Shown piece after piece: positions 1-12,573 of a DNA stretch of 64,000 nucleotides; position 1 is the stretch's first letter; each line of letters opens with the position of its first letter. The stretch lies in the NCBI GenBank assembly GCA_034008185.1, contig CM067082.1:13810984-13874983 (forward strand). The letters run 5' to 3'. A program made the translations under genes and the position numbers. The notes under the pieces were generated by a model. It was not told the origin of the DNA and did no database searches. It saw only the letters and a program-made list of their open reading frames with translations. Source of the DNA: Gorsachius magnificus (taxonomy: Eukaryota; Chordata; Aves; Pelecaniformes; Ardeidae).

Positions 1-2507
1 GTGCTGCTTTCGGATCCACATATCCTAGTCAGGAGTGTTTCCATTGGCTCACATGGGCCTTGCCCCAGAGTATCTACACTGTGGTGGAAAAACAAACCCA
101 GTAAGGGAATGTTACTACAGGGGATACTTTTCTTTCTGGTGCCATTTAGGGGATGATTTAGGGGATGCCCAAAGTGTCTCAGTAGAATTGTTTCAGAAGT
201 TGCACAGTTTGTGAGTAGTCAGTGCTGCTCCTAAGTACCTGCTGACAATAAATACCTTACTGATGTTTTTTATTTGCTTCTGCAGGATACGCTTAACCTT
301 AAAAATACATTCTGGTATGAGGCTATTCCTTTTTTCCAGCTACCCTGCTTTGAATCCACTACTGAACTTGGATACAAGTAATGCATACAGTTCTTAGATT
401 TCATTCCAGATTCTGGTCATTTACCTTGACCTACTTCAGGAGAAGTTCCTGCTAAAAATGAAGGTCACCAAATCAAAAACATGTCTGTGTACATTAAAAT
501 CCCTCAAGCACAGTGTTGACTGCCTGGCTGGCTAGGAGAACAGCACTGGTCCTTGCAGTTAACGGGACAGTTTCTTTGCCAGTGATGCTTTTCCGGAAGG
601 GTATTAGCACAATGGAACATGAGTTGCTGAAACTCATGAACACTGAGCAACAGATGCAATGGGGTTGGTCGATTTTTCTCTCCCACAATGTGCCCTGATG
701 AGTTTGGAGTGGGATCCAGTAATTAAATTTGTGATATCTTTAAGATCACTGCAACAACTCAAAAGCTGTGGGCAGAGGCAGATAACATTTTCTAATATAT
801 TTATTGAATGGTAATGCAAACCAGAGAAATCTATAAAGAAGGGAGGAAATCATATTCCCTGTCTGGGAAGGTACTGAACTGAATTTTAAACCAGAGAACC
901 AGACATGGTTGAGACTGAGAAGGGAAGGGGGAGTGTTCACCCGACTTTCCCCTTAAGAAATAAATTACTGGTGAGACCACACAATATTCTTCCAGTTTTC
1001 TGTCTTTCTGATCTCCCTTTACAAGTAGACATGCTCACATTTTGATTGTCTTCCCCATTTTTGGAGGTATTGCCCTTGAAGAAGGTTTACATAAGATTCT
1101 TTTATTTTTCTCCCCACAGGACGAGTTGTTCTTGCAGCTGAAATCCCTGCCAGAAAGTCCTACCCTCTGATTGCTTCTAGTACTTAGAGAGTAATAGGAC
1201 ACTGAGACAGTGAAGCTGTTTTTACTCTGTGTTAGGCAGCAGTTTCCCTTCATATACCACCATCGCTGCTGAATAGCATGGAATGAGAAAAGGCTCAGTC
1301 TTTGTAACAAAGTCAATAGCTCCTCATCTGAAGAATAAGAGGGATTTCAGCCAAGAGAGCAGAATGGCTTGCTTTCTCTTCATTTCTCATTTTAGTTTTT
1401 ACTTAGTGTTCCTCAACACATACATTACCCCTTTTTTGCAGTCACTGGGGGATAAATTAGTCCAAGATCTTGCTTACCACTACTTCAGCACTTATACCAT
1501 TTCTGATCAACCTATACTTAACATGTAACCTATACCCCTTCTGAATTTGTCATAAAGATTTCCATGGGAATTGTGTTCTCCAGACCCAATTCTGCTTTGT
1601 TATTTCAGTATAAAACCACAGCACTTCCACTGAAACCCTACCACTTATTATCACCATCCACATCTATGAAATTTGTCATTCCTTGGAAGTATTCTGGATT
1701 TGCACTGGAATAACTAATAAGTTGGATACGGCTGTAAACAAATTTATTGTGAAGATTTACCACACCAAATAACCTCAGTGGTTATAAATCTGTTAAATAT
1801 CAGGTTAAATGAATTTTTATTTTGATGTTGGTGTTTGAAGGCACAAGCTTTGGAGGGATTGCTGTTAGGCAGATTTTTCTTATTATTCTTTGATTGTAAC
1901 AGGCAGACTAAAATTGTGTTTTCTGAATTTCATATAATAAATAAAATTTTATAGAAACTTCACCTTTGAACAGAGTGGGGCCTTCTTGGAGTAAGAGGAA
2001 GCGGAGGTTACACGTAATGACAGACATTCAGAGAAAATGTCATTCCTCAAAAGATCAAATTGTCTGGATCAAATGATTAAAACTCACTGAAGTGTCCCAC
2101 AGGATTGTCCTCCAGAGGAACTGCAGTTATCTGCTGTTTAGTTTTATAAAAATGTTCCCCATTCATTTTTCATATAAATGTACTCAGCTAAAGTCAGATT
2201 CAGTCAGACTCATTTGGTTAGGTATATTTTAAGAGTAATTCTTACATTTTAAAAGGTTATAATTTTCTTAAGAATCTGAGAAAAGCCTTGGACAACACAA
2301 TAAACACTCTAAGTCTAATTTTCGTATGTGGAAGAGTAGGTATATAGTTTGTAGTAATTTTACATTTGCTTTAATTGCTAGTCTCTTTTAGGGCCGAGGG
2401 TGTTCTGAGGCAGCCTCATCCTTTGCGTGTAATTTTGGGAAAGTGTGTTCCTGGAGCCACATTTGGTTGCTGTGTTTTCAGAAGACAGCACAAACTATTT
2501 CTGGTGA
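1..2507. other. Non-coding stretch, nothing recognised
   Basis: AT-rich single-copy-looking sequence. Open frames on both strands are under 100 codons, overlap each other and show no domain. I see no repeat tail, LTR end or RNA gene. Confidence 0.6.
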
Positions 2508-3582
2508 AGGTGATGGGCTTCTTTGCTGGGTAAAAAACTGGTTGGATGGGTGAGCCCAAAGGGTTGTGGTGAGCAGAGTTAAATCGACTTGGCAGCTGGT
2601 CACAAGTGGTGTTCCCCAGGGCTCAGTTCTAGGGCCAGTCTTGTTTAACATCTTTATCAATGATCTGGATGAGTGTGGCCTCTGTAATTTTGCAGATGAC
2701 ACCAAATTGGGCAGGAGTGTCAATCTGCTTGAAGGTAGGAAGGCTCCACAGAGGGATTTGGACAGGCTGGATCTATGGGATGAGGCCAATTGTATGAGGT
2801 TCAACAAGGCCAAGTGCCGGGTCCTGCACTCGGGTCACAACAACCCCAGGCAATGCTACAGGCTTGGGGATGAGTGGCTGGAAAGCTGCCTGGCAGAAAA
2901 GGACCTGGGAGTGTTGGTCGACAGCCGGCTGAATATGAGCCAGCAGTGTGCCCAGGTGGCCAAGATGGCCAATGGTGTCTTGGCTTGTATCAGGAATAGT
3001 GTGGCCAGCAGGAGTAGGGAAGTGATCGTGCCCCTGTACTCGGCACTGGTGAGGCCGCACCTCAAATCTTGTGTTCAGTTTTGGGCCCCTCACTAGAGGA
3101 AAGACATTGCAGCGCTGGAGCATGTCCAGAGAAGGGCAATGAAGCTGGTGAAGGGTCTGGAGCACAAGTCTGATGAGGAGCAGCTGAGGGACCTGGGGTT
3201 GTTTAGCCTGGAGAAATGGGAGCTGAGGGGAGACCTTATTGCTCTCTACAATTGTCTGAAAGGAGGGTGTAGAGAGGTGGGTGTTGGTCTCTTATCCCAA
3301 GGAACTAGCAATAGGATGAGAGGAAATGGTCTCAAGTTGTGTCAGGGGAGGTTTGGATTGGATATTAGGAAAAATTTCTTCACCGAAATGGCTGTTAAGC
3401 ATTGGAAAGGGCTGCCCAGGGAAGTGGTTGAGTCCCCATCCCTGGAGGTGATTAAAAGGCCGGTAGATGTGGTGCTTAGGGACTTGATTTAGTAGGTATG
3501 TTGGTGTTGGATTGACGTTTGGACTTGATGATCTTAAAGGTCTTTTCCAACCAAATGATTCTATGATTCTGTGATTCTATGA
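2508..3582 (+). mobile_element. CR1 LINE, 5'-truncated, ORF2 reverse transcriptase C-terminal half and 3' tail
   Basis: This is a truncated avian CR1 non-LTR retrotransposon. The frame beginning at 2566 reads CR1 reverse transcriptase: the PQGS box lies at residues 17-20 of that frame and the catalytic FADD box (the YxDD position) at 42-45. About three residues between the NDLDE stretch and FADD seem to be lost compared with the usual CR1 spacing. The frame continues through the thumb and C-terminal region ([15 protein letters not shown]; the end at 3490-3492 matches the usual CR1 stop). It is broken only by one TAG at 3094-3096, where a TAC codon is expected. The 3' end has the typical GACTTGATGATCTTAAAGG block and three ATTCTATGA-like units. 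The upstream join is diverged, so the start could be 30-40 bp earlier. The missing 5' half, with the endonuclease, fits 5' truncation during target-primed reverse transcription. Confidence 0.96.
2566..3492 (+). pseudogene. CR1 ORF2 reverse transcriptase fragment with one nonsense codon
   Basis: Same-frame reading inside the CR1 copy, 308 codons with a single internal stop at 3094-3096. In an intact element this protein nicks target DNA and reverse transcribes its own RNA at the nick. This copy lacks the N-terminal endonuclease and the first RT boxes, so it cannot act. It does keep PQGS and FADD. The low number of disabling changes over 0.9 kb suggests it is younger than most other copies in the window. 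The methionine at 2566 is only the first ATG in the open stretch, not a native start. Confidence 0.9.
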
Positions 3583-6500
3583 GTTAAGTATTTTCCTGGA
3601 GGTGGCCCAGAATCCTCAGACTTTGAAAGTCTGAACCCATTTTCTTTCACTTGTGAATCACCATGCTCATAATTGGTACAACTTAAGCTGTGACAATCCT
3701 CAGCCTCTGGCATGAGTCACTCAGAGGAGAGGGCAGCGAGGATGATGCGGACTTTGGAAACTCAGTGTCCTGGAAGGACACTTTATTCCTCCGCCTGTAC
3801 CACACTGATCAGCATGGTATTTGAGATCAGACATGGGTTTTGCACAGGCTGCTGAAGGGTCAAAAAAATGCAGTGGTCAGGGCTGAGCTTTCTCTGGCTG
3901 TGTTGTTGTGCTGTGGTGTTGAACAACATGGTGTCCTGCTGCCACTGCCAGAGGTGCCCAGCAGCATGGCTGGGCAGTAAATCTCCTCGCTCTGCAGTGT
4001 GTGAGAAGCACCACTTGACCTAGCATTGGATCTCATGGCAATGAAGGAGTATTCTCCCTGAGGAGAAAAGGGCTGGATGATCCTGAGACCGACATGGGGC
4101 AAATGCACATTTGAAACTTCTTTCTATTTATTTCTCTGTTATTTTACAGTAGGATGGCGAGACAATGACCTAAGAATACTTTTTTTCAAGTCCAGATGTA
4201 GACTGCAGACACAGCTCTCTGACTGAAAGATTTGGGCACCTTGAACTTCCCTATATCCACCAACAATAACTTTTCTTCCACTTTCTCTTGGAAATATCCC
4301 ATCTGCAGCAGAGTAGCTGGAGCTCAAAATCTTTTCCTAAAACTCCCTGTCCCTTGCAGCTTCTGGTTTTCCACTACAGATGAAGTATTCTGGTCGCACC
4401 AGATCCAGGCCACATAAGCCTGGCATCTAAATCCTCCTTTTCTGCTGGATTCCTCTCCAGTGTTGGAGGTTCCTGTGCTGAATTAAAGGAGGTTCCTGTG
4501 CTGAATTGAAGGAGTGAGATTACTTTTATATCTAGGCTCAAGCCACCAGCCCATGGGCTATGGAGGGATGTGTATTTAGATTGCTTTGCTCGAAAGGAGC
4601 CTTGGGAAATATCTGCGTATCACAGGACAAGATGGGCTCTGATAATAATGAAGGCAGTATGAACCGTAACTGAATGCAAATTGTATTCGAAAACTGACTG
4701 TTAAAGAGGTGTCCTAGAAAACTGTGAAACGAGTTCAAAGTTTACCATTTGGTTGTTAGCAGAAGTTCTTTGAAAGCACAACCTAAGAACAGTCTCAAAA
4801 GTGGATAAAGTGCTTGTTAGAGCTCCCGTCTCTGGCATGGCTTGGAGGGAGCAATAAAATTAGACTCCTGGAAATGAGGAGGTGACCTGTGTTAAGCTTG
4901 CTTTGAAAGTCTGGTGCAATAGGAGTTCAGTTCCTGAGAATATATTTTAAACAGATCCTACCCCTAAATTTGTGTTTCCTGGCAGAAAAAGCTGGCAGAA
5001 CTGAGTTGGATTTACAGCAAAGTTGTGTGTTGATGTAGTTTAAGCTCCTGAGGGCAAAACTATCTTTGCAAATCCACTTCTGCAGAAACAACTTCTTAGT
5101 ACTCCATTGTTGTTATCAAAGTGCGATTGCCCTGTATGTGGTTAAAAAAGTTTCAAAAAGGTACAATAATCATCGAGATTAGCGGACAAGAAAGAAATAG
5201 TTGTATGTTTGCTTGTGCATGAAAATGCTCCTTTCCGAAAACCTTGCAACTAATCTTTTTAGCCATGGCAGGAATAGGCAGAACTGTAGCCTTGAATCAA
5301 TACCTGTGGGAGATGATGACTAACAGACTCAACGGAGTTTTTTGTTTGGAGGGGAACGCTTTAACTTTTGGAGTTGGTACCAGCTGTTCCTTTGAACAAT
5401 GCTGCACTTATGATTCAGACCAGGGCGGTTGTGTTGTAAGCAAGCAAAACTGATTATTTCCCTTCATATGCTTACTAAAAAAATATTTAAAAAAATGGAA
5501 AGAAACTTTAGGTGGGCCTGAAAGATAGACGAGCCTCTAAAGTACTTGTGAATCAGTTTTCCTGGTATAACTGCATCCACATGTGAATTTATTGAAAACA
5601 CATGTGACTTTGATAAAAGATTACATTTAAAGAAGGGGCTAGAACTGGGCTGCAGACAACAGGGTACTGTGTTTCATCAAACACTGAGCTACACATTTTC
5701 AAATGTTTCATGTTAAGAGAAAATGTTTAGATGATTTTAAACAGTGCACTACTCCATTTCCATTGGCTTGCTTATCACAGCCCCCTTATGAGTGTTTCTG
5801 TTACAGAATAATCCACCAAGGCCGTTCATCTGGTGGCTTGCTTGGGGGAAGAAAATCGAGTTACAATGTTTACTCTGAGGAATGGTATTATGTATTTGTA
5901 AGGTTTAGAGCTGGGTGAGCCATCTGGGGAGAAGAAACAGCGAACACAAAACTTGCCTGAGATTCATTATCATCATTCTCTTGCCCCGTGTTTTCAGTAT
6001 ATAGACTGATAATAACTAGTATGTGGTGCAATTCATACTAACCAAATCTCTAAGAGAAGCTGATACGAATTCAGACAATTACGTATTTAAAAGCAGCTGA
6101 GATACTTTCAAAGTAATTAATAGAGAGTAGAGAACATGATCCAGTTCTGGGAAAAAAGATGTTTCAGACAACCAAAACTCAGGTCATGGAAACTGCACTG
6201 TAAATTGTATATTAGGGTTTAAGCTGCACTGTGTTTTGCAACATGAACAAAAATAGTCTTGGGGCTGAACTCAGCTTTCCCTGTGCACACAGAGTGCTTT
6301 GAGTATATTATATATAGCCAGATCCCTCATGGATTGAAACTTCTGTGAATTCAAAGTCTCTCTCCTGCCATTCTGACTTTCATAATGAAGCTTAAAGTCC
6401 AAGTCTACCCAAGACCTTTGGTCTATTACTGGTCCAGACAGGTCTGGTTCCATAAGCAATAGCTACAGGAATAAAGCTTTTAATACATCTTTGCCTTTGA

Positions 6501-8260
6501 CTCCTGTGTCCCAGTCATGAAGTGTTTCTTGCTGGGGGCAGTGGTGTTAAGTGTCTGCAACAAGGGCTGAACTCCTGACTTCAGTAATGCTGTTTCGCTA
6601 CTGTGCCCTGCTGATAGTGATGTGCGTGGACATTTTGCTCCAGAATTGCAAGATTATTTCAGATTCATGAACAACAGTGAATGCCTGCCAAAATTGATAG
6701 AAAATATTATTTTCAGTACCGTGTTTGGCAATTTACTCTATCTCCCAGAACACAATTTGAAAAAGCCCCAATGATCATAAGGTGCAGCAGCACCTCGGTA
6801 TCCTAGGCAGTCTGTTCTTTGTTTAGTGGAGGAGAACCATTGTCCAAAGACTTCATAAGTGGGGGATCTTTGACACCTTTAGATATTGCTAGATGCAACT
6901 ATTGGCAGCAACCTTCTGCCCAAACAGAGGAACTTCCTACAATCGGGTGATATCTGCAAGCCACAGGTAAGGTCCCTAAATGCAGAAGTCCCATCTGAGA
7001 CAGGAATGAATAAAACATGACTGGAACTTTTTTCTTGGATCTAGTACTTTATAAGGAGGCAAAACCCAATCAAGCTATTTTTCAAAAAGGAAGGAGGTAA
7101 GCAATGAAGACCAGTTTTGTCCTTACAGATTTGGAAAAAATCAGATCCCGTTGTGAAAGGATCATACAAGCATCTCAACAGAGTGCTAGGCTGCCAGGGA
7201 ATCAGAAAGATCTTGTTCAACTGCCTTTGTGTTTTTACCCAGTTAGTTGCCCATCTACTACGTTAAGAAGGCTGAGGTCTAATAAACACCAAGGGGGATT
7301 CTTTAAGGATGGTCAAAAGGAGTTCATAGGAAAGGGGACATGGCCTGTTATGCAATGGACTATAAAAAAGACAACTCATACTCATCTTCTGCTCTAAGCT
7401 CCACAGACAAACTACCGTTAATGCCACCTGACATGGTAATATTAAGTGCAGGTTGCTCTCTGTGATTATCTGATAGCAGTGGGACAACTGGCACTGTTGT
7501 GGGTGCTCCACACAGGTATCTGCTTCACTAAATTACTGCCTCATCCAGTTGGAGATAAGTATTTTCCTTTGACCTGGACCTGCCTGGATCCCCTAATTTG
7601 CACAGTAATGCCATGAATGGCAGGAGCATGGTAGCTAAGTTTCCTAAGGATTTGTGTTTTGAGGGTAAGTGCAGTTGTAGATTCTCTGTTGTTTAGTAAG
7701 GCTGGAGCTCATAATGCCACCATTTCTGTAGTTGGAGATTAATTGTTTTCAATAGATCTGGCTGTCTAGTCACATGGATGCTGTAGGAATGTAACCATTT
7801 TGAGATTTCTTCCCTTCTGTGCAATTTGGCTTTAAGAATCAAAAGTTATGAAGGAGAATAGATGATGATAACATAGCATAAATCAGTCTAAAATAATTGT
7901 TGCCTAAATTAGATGAAATACAATGAACAATGTTGTAACACACCAGTAGCTGGTATGTGAAGGTTTGATTTCCAGTAAGAACTGCGACACAAATGTAGAT
8001 AACTGAGAGATTTGCAGCAAGAAGAAGCTAACCTTCAACTTCTGAATTTCATCTTTCCTCTGAGCTGGAGGAAGGAAACCATCCATGTATGCAGCACTTG
8101 ATAAGTTACTCCCTTCTGTTTATTATATCTCTTTTGTTTGAAAAAAATGTGGTTTGTGAGTATTTGTTTTGGATAGCAAAGTAATCACTGACTCTTGAAA
8201 GCCTCCAAAGTGTTGAGCATTAGCAAACGTAATGTTCATTAGAGGTCCTCCTTCAAATGC
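3583..8260. other. Non-coding stretch with one short tandem duplication
   Basis: No gene recognised. The largest open frames are about 60-97 codons and have no domain. The frame at 5244-5453 (69 codons, cysteine-containing) has no splice context or known similarity. The only local structure I see is the 23-bp tandem repeat near 4465. Confidence 0.55.
4465..4510. repeat. Two-unit 23-bp tandem repeat
   Basis: Units at 4465-4487 and 4488-4510 share GGAGGTTCCTGTGCTGAATT and differ at one base (AAA versus GAA at the end). This looks like a local slippage duplication. Confidence 0.9.
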
Positions 8261-8265
8261 AGAGT
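8261..8265 (+). repeat. Target-site duplication, left copy (AGAGT)
   Basis: AGAGT directly precedes the TGTCCTGG start of the LTR and recurs exactly at 8843-8847 after its end. Confidence 0.9.
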
Positions 8266-8842
8266 TGTCCTGGTTTCATCTGGGATAGAGTGAATTTTCT
8301 TCATAGAAGCTGGCATAGTGTTGTGTTTTGGATTTAGTACTAGAATAATGTTGATAACACACTGATGTTTTTAGTTGTTGCCAAGTAGTGCTCAGACTAC
8401 TCAAGGACTTTTTGAGCTTCTCCTGCTCGGCCATGTGCATAACAAGCTGGGAGTACAGCACAGCTAGGACAGCTAACCTGAACTGACCAAAGAGCTATTC
8501 CATACCATATAACGTCATGCTCGGGGGGGTTAGTCAGTCGGTTGGTTGCAGGGAGAGTGATCGCGGCTCGGGGACTGATTGCTGCTCGGGACAGGCTGGG
8601 CATTGGTCAGCGGGTGGTGAGTAATTGCATTGTGCATCATTCGTTTGTACATTCTGTATATTCTCTTACCATCCTCATTATTACTATTATTATTATTTTC
8701 TCTTATTAAACTGTCTTTATCTCAGCCCACGGCTCTAACCTTTTTTTTTGCTTCTCGATTCTTTCCCCCACCCCACTGAGGGAGGGGGGAGTGAGCGAGC
8801 GGCTGCGTGGTGCTTAGTTGCCAGCTGGGTTAAACCACGACA
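8266..8842 (+). mobile_element. Solo LTR of an avian endogenous retrovirus, ERVL-like
   Basis: A 577-bp LTR running from TGTCCTGGTTTCATCTGGG to TTAAACCACGACA, so it has the canonical TG...CA ends. Both flanks carry the 5-bp direct repeat AGAGT (8261-8265 and 8843-8847). A 5-bp duplication is usual for ERVL-type (class III) elements and this LTR pattern is common in bird genomes; I recognise it from memory, not from a search. The U3 part contains an expected promoter area near 8500-8530, but the TATA-like stretch seems shortened. A TTA/ATT-rich tract lies at about 8677-8705 and an ATTAAA polyadenylation-type signal at 8705-8710. The GC-rich U5 end carries GGGAGTGAGCGAGCGG. No gag, pol or env sequence is adjacent, so the provirus was reduced by recombination between its two LTRs. 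Confidence 0.93.
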
Positions 8843-8847
8843 AGAGT
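8843..8847 (+). repeat. Target-site duplication, right copy (AGAGT)
   Basis: Exact match to 8261-8265. It directly follows the CA end of the LTR. Confidence 0.9.
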
Positions 8848-10994
8848 GAATATTGCTGTTTTCCATTGCCAAATGAAGATACTGCCTTCAGGGCCCCAGT
8901 TTCACAGTCTGCTTCCTTGGTCCAGTGAGCTTGGGGGAGCTAATTTTCACACCTAAATAAATAATTTATGTATAATAACAGGCATTTGTAAGAGTCATAG
9001 AAACAAAATATGTTAGACATTGTCATCCCACCCTTCTTAAAAGAATGGAAATAAAGGGAAGGACTTGCGTGTCCTTTACGTTATCACTGTGTATTAACAT
9101 CATATCTACTAGTCCTGACTGTGACCTGTTGGCTGCCAAGCATCAGGTCTGGTCATATCTTTTTCTGCCTAACTGAGGAGCTTTCTGCTGTCTGTGGTGC
9201 TTGTCCCTCTGGTACTTTTTGACTGTGACTTTCCCATTAGCATCTTTCCTTATTGGGCATATTCCCACATCATGGGATATAGCTGTGCAGTGTCCTGTGT
9301 GGTCTTGGCTACACAGTATTGGCCCGTATCCAAGAGCATGTTTGTTTGACAAGGACAGAATAAAAAAAAAAAGAAAATTCACTCTTTTGTGGGGACCCTG
9401 AGGAACTCCAAGGCTGCTCTTCAGTGGCTGACAAGCCTGGTGTGTTTGCCCAGGGCTCAGGCTGTGGAGGGCTTATTCTTCATTGGGCTCCAGACATAGG
9501 CAGCTCTGGGCAAGTAGGACCAGGATGGAGAGACATGCTTTAGCATTGCCTACTTTCTCCCCATCATCATGTGCTGGCCCTATTATTTCTAAGTTCCAGC
9601 CAGCCTTTCTGTTGTTAGGGTGTGTTGAAGATCCTGCACATAATGTGGTCTACAAACAGAGGCTGAGTTGAATTTTTCAGCTTTTAATTTCAGGGAAAAT
9701 AATATCCTTATATTCTGGCAGTTTTGGCTACGTCTATACTAGTAACTAAACTAAGCAAGACTGGGGCATAGGGTGAACACTGTCCTACAATAGCCCAGTA
9801 ATTGCTGGCATGCTTGTAGGCATGGTGTTGGCCCATGCCAGCTAATATTCTCCCAGACAGAGCCCTGGCATGGTTCAGGAACAGGTCAGGGACTGTCTCT
9901 AATAGGAAATCCAGATCAATTTATCTCTTTTTTTGGGGGGTGTGTGTAAAATAGTGTAGCCATATGGATGCAAACTGTGTTGTGCTACCGCATGCAATGC
10001 CAGAAAATGCCAGAAAATGGCCCTTGTCCATTGTTTTAACTTGGATAGATGTAGCTTTTGATGCTTAAGCAGCAGACAGTTGCAATCCGTTAAGTATGGG
10101 CAGGCTCTTTTTTGACTTTCTTAGTCACAGTGTAATGTGGTACTACCTGCAACTAGGCAGAATATCACATTTTTAATCAAACAAGTATCAAGCACCAAGT
10201 ATCAAACAAGTATCATCAACCTGGAGCAAGTTCTATTGCCAAGAGTTTCCCACATGCGATGAGCAGTGTTGTGAAATCAAACTTATACCTAAAGCAGAAC
10301 TCTATCAAGAATAGCATATGATCTCTGTTTTGTCAACAGATCAACATAATCTGTAGTGTGCTGCCCTCTTAACTTGTGATGGTTAAGATTAAACTATTGC
10401 TGTGTCGTAATACCCTTTTACATTGTCCCCTGAAGGTGTAAATGGAATAGGAGCATTATGCTGGTTTGCATCAATCCAACATTTAACTGATAAGTGTAAA
10501 AAGGAACAGCATATTAAAGATGCTAGCTAGATATATAATTTCCAGTACATCTGCATACATAGTAAGATTAAGCTCATGTAAATTTGGTCACCTAAACAGT
10601 AGGTGTTCAGCCCAACTTTCTGGTCTGGCAAGCACCTCTAGATGTTGATTCATGCCATGCTCAGAGAAGCATCAGGAACAGGAGGAATGGATCATGCTCT
10701 GCTGAGCCGAGCTCTCTGCCCTGATACCTGCTCTTTGGGTTGCTCTTATCCACGCATCGTTTATCATGCAAGTATTTCCTTTTTTCCAGTTTTTTATACC
10801 TTTTTTCACAACAATTTTTGCTTGAATTTCTGCTGCAAGCCCAGATATTTCATTTCCATCTTTGTTTCTACTAATCTTGCATGGCTTTCGCTTCATCTCT
10901 CACAGCTCAAGAATTTTCTTCAGTAAAGCTGAGTCAAGGCCACACCAAAGTGGTTAATAAAAATGTGCCTTGGGTTGCACAGCTTTGAATTTCT
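8848..10994. other. Non-coding stretch
   Basis: No gene or known repeat recognised. A short direct repeat ATCAAACAAGTATCA occurs at 10176-10190 and 10201-10215. Open frames here are under 95 codons and overlap on both strands. Confidence 0.55.
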
Positions 10995-11257
10995 TTGAAT
11001 CCTCATGAGGTTTCTGACAGCCCATTTCTCCAGCCTGTCAAAGTCCCTCCAGATAACAGCATGACCATATGGTGTATCAACCACTCCTCCCAGTTTTGTC
11101 TACACTTTGCCCCATCACTCAGATCATTAATGAAGATTTTAAACAGAACTGGACCCAGTATTGACCCCTGGAGGCCAAAGTCTACTCTCGTGAAGTCCAG
11201 GGCTGTGAGCTTGCTTGTCACCTTCCTTACTGCCCTTGGGATCCTGAACTCCACTGT

Positions 11258-12000
11258 CTAATGGTCATTGCAGCCAAGGCTTCCTTTGAGCTTCACATTC
11301 CCAGTGGGCTCTTTATTGTCGGTGAGTATGAAGTCCAGTAGGGCACCTTTCCTTGTTGGCTCCTCTATCACTTGGAGAAGGAAGTTTTTATCAATGTGCT
11401 CCAGGAACCTCCTGGATTCCTTGTGTTCTGCTGTGAGCCTCCAACAGATATTGGGGGGTAGTTGAAGTCCCCCATGAGGACAAGGGCCTGCAAACATGAG
11501 GCAGTTCCTATCTGTCTGTGGAGGGCCTGATCTTCTTGGTCAGGAGGTTTATAACGGGCACCCTCTATAATACCACCTTTACCTGTCCTCACTTTAATCC
11601 TTGCCCATAAGCTCTCAGTCGGCTCCTTATCCATCCCCAGGCAGAGCTCCATGCGCTCCAGCTACTCTCTCACATAAAGGGCAATTCCCCCTCCTCATCT
11701 TCCATCCTGTCCTTCCTAAAGAGCCTGTATCCTTCCATTGCGACACTCCAGCCATGGGAGCCATCCCACCACATCTCTGTTCCCAACGCAGATGTCTAAC
11801 TCATCATATTTATTCCCCATACTGCATGCATTAGCATGAAGACACTTTAGAGAGGCACCCCAGGATGCTGAGCTCCTGCAGAGGGTTTGGGGTATTTCTC
11901 CATAATGGTTCATTGTAGGCACTTCCTTGCTTACATGCAAGTGCTGGAGGTCAACCTGCTTAAGCCCCATTTTGTTGATTTTATGATCCCTTCCTGTCAC
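11258..12000 (-). pseudogene. CR1 ORF2 endonuclease fragment, frameshifted
   Basis: Minus-strand frames at 11716-12000, 11368-11652 and 11258-11497 are pieces of one apurinic-type endonuclease domain. It normally nicks the target site for LINE insertion. Seen in order: an N-terminal block with NACSMGNKYDEL, a middle block with KVRTGKGGIIEGARYKPPDQ, the active-site-type LMGDFN, and a C-terminal block with ALLDFILTDNKE. These match the usual CR1 ORF2 order. The reading frame changes between the pieces, so the protein is not made intact. Confidence 0.88.
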
Positions 12001-12059
12001 ATCGCCCCATGCCCTTCACTCAACGATCCTGTCTGTCACTCCCCCACAGGACAGCTGGT

Positions 12060-12573
12060 TGCTCTTTCCCTCCCCCATCATTCCTAGTTTAAAGGCCTCC
12101 TTATGAGGTCAGCCAACCTGTTGGTGAAAATAGCTTTGCCTTGCTTAGTGAGGGAGATGCCATCTCTTCCAAGCAGATGCTGATCTGCAAACAGGGTTCT
12201 GTGGTCATAGAACCCAAACCCCTGCTGTCAACACAAATTCCGCAGCCATTACTGACTTGTCCTATTAGTGTCCTTCCCCCTGCACCCTTGCCCCTCACCA
12301 GAAGGGTTGAGGAGAACACCACCTGGGCCCCCATGACCTTCATTACTGCCCCCAGAGCTCTGTAGTTATTTTTGATAATGTTCAGGTTTCCCCTGGCAGT
12401 ATAATTTGTGCCCACATGCAATAACAGCAGGGGCTAGTAGTCAGAGAGCTGGATGAGCTCCTGCAGTGCTTCCACAACACCCCAGATCCTGGCTCCGGGC
12501 AGGAAGCAAATCTCTCTAGATGACTGTTCAGATCAACAGATGGGTGGCTCTGTCTGCCCCAGCAGAGAGTCAC
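12060..12573 (-). pseudogene. CR1 ORF1 fragment, SGNH-type esterase domain, frameshifted
   Basis: Two overlapping minus-strand frames (from 12573 and from 12421) carry parts of the CR1 ORF1 protein. That protein has an SGNH-hydrolase (esterase) domain thought to act on lipids or in RNP assembly. The segment includes HVGTN, followed by RALGAVMKVMGAQVVFSS, a conserved ORF1 stretch. In a third frame, near 12180-12060, the usual D-G-I-H-L-T block reads DGISLT, so the catalytic histidine position is serine. With several frameshifts this is a dead copy. Confidence 0.85.

Noticed and set aside
5244..5453. Short cysteine-containing open frame that could be taken for a secreted peptide
   Set aside because: No signal peptide, no splice context and no known cysteine pattern.
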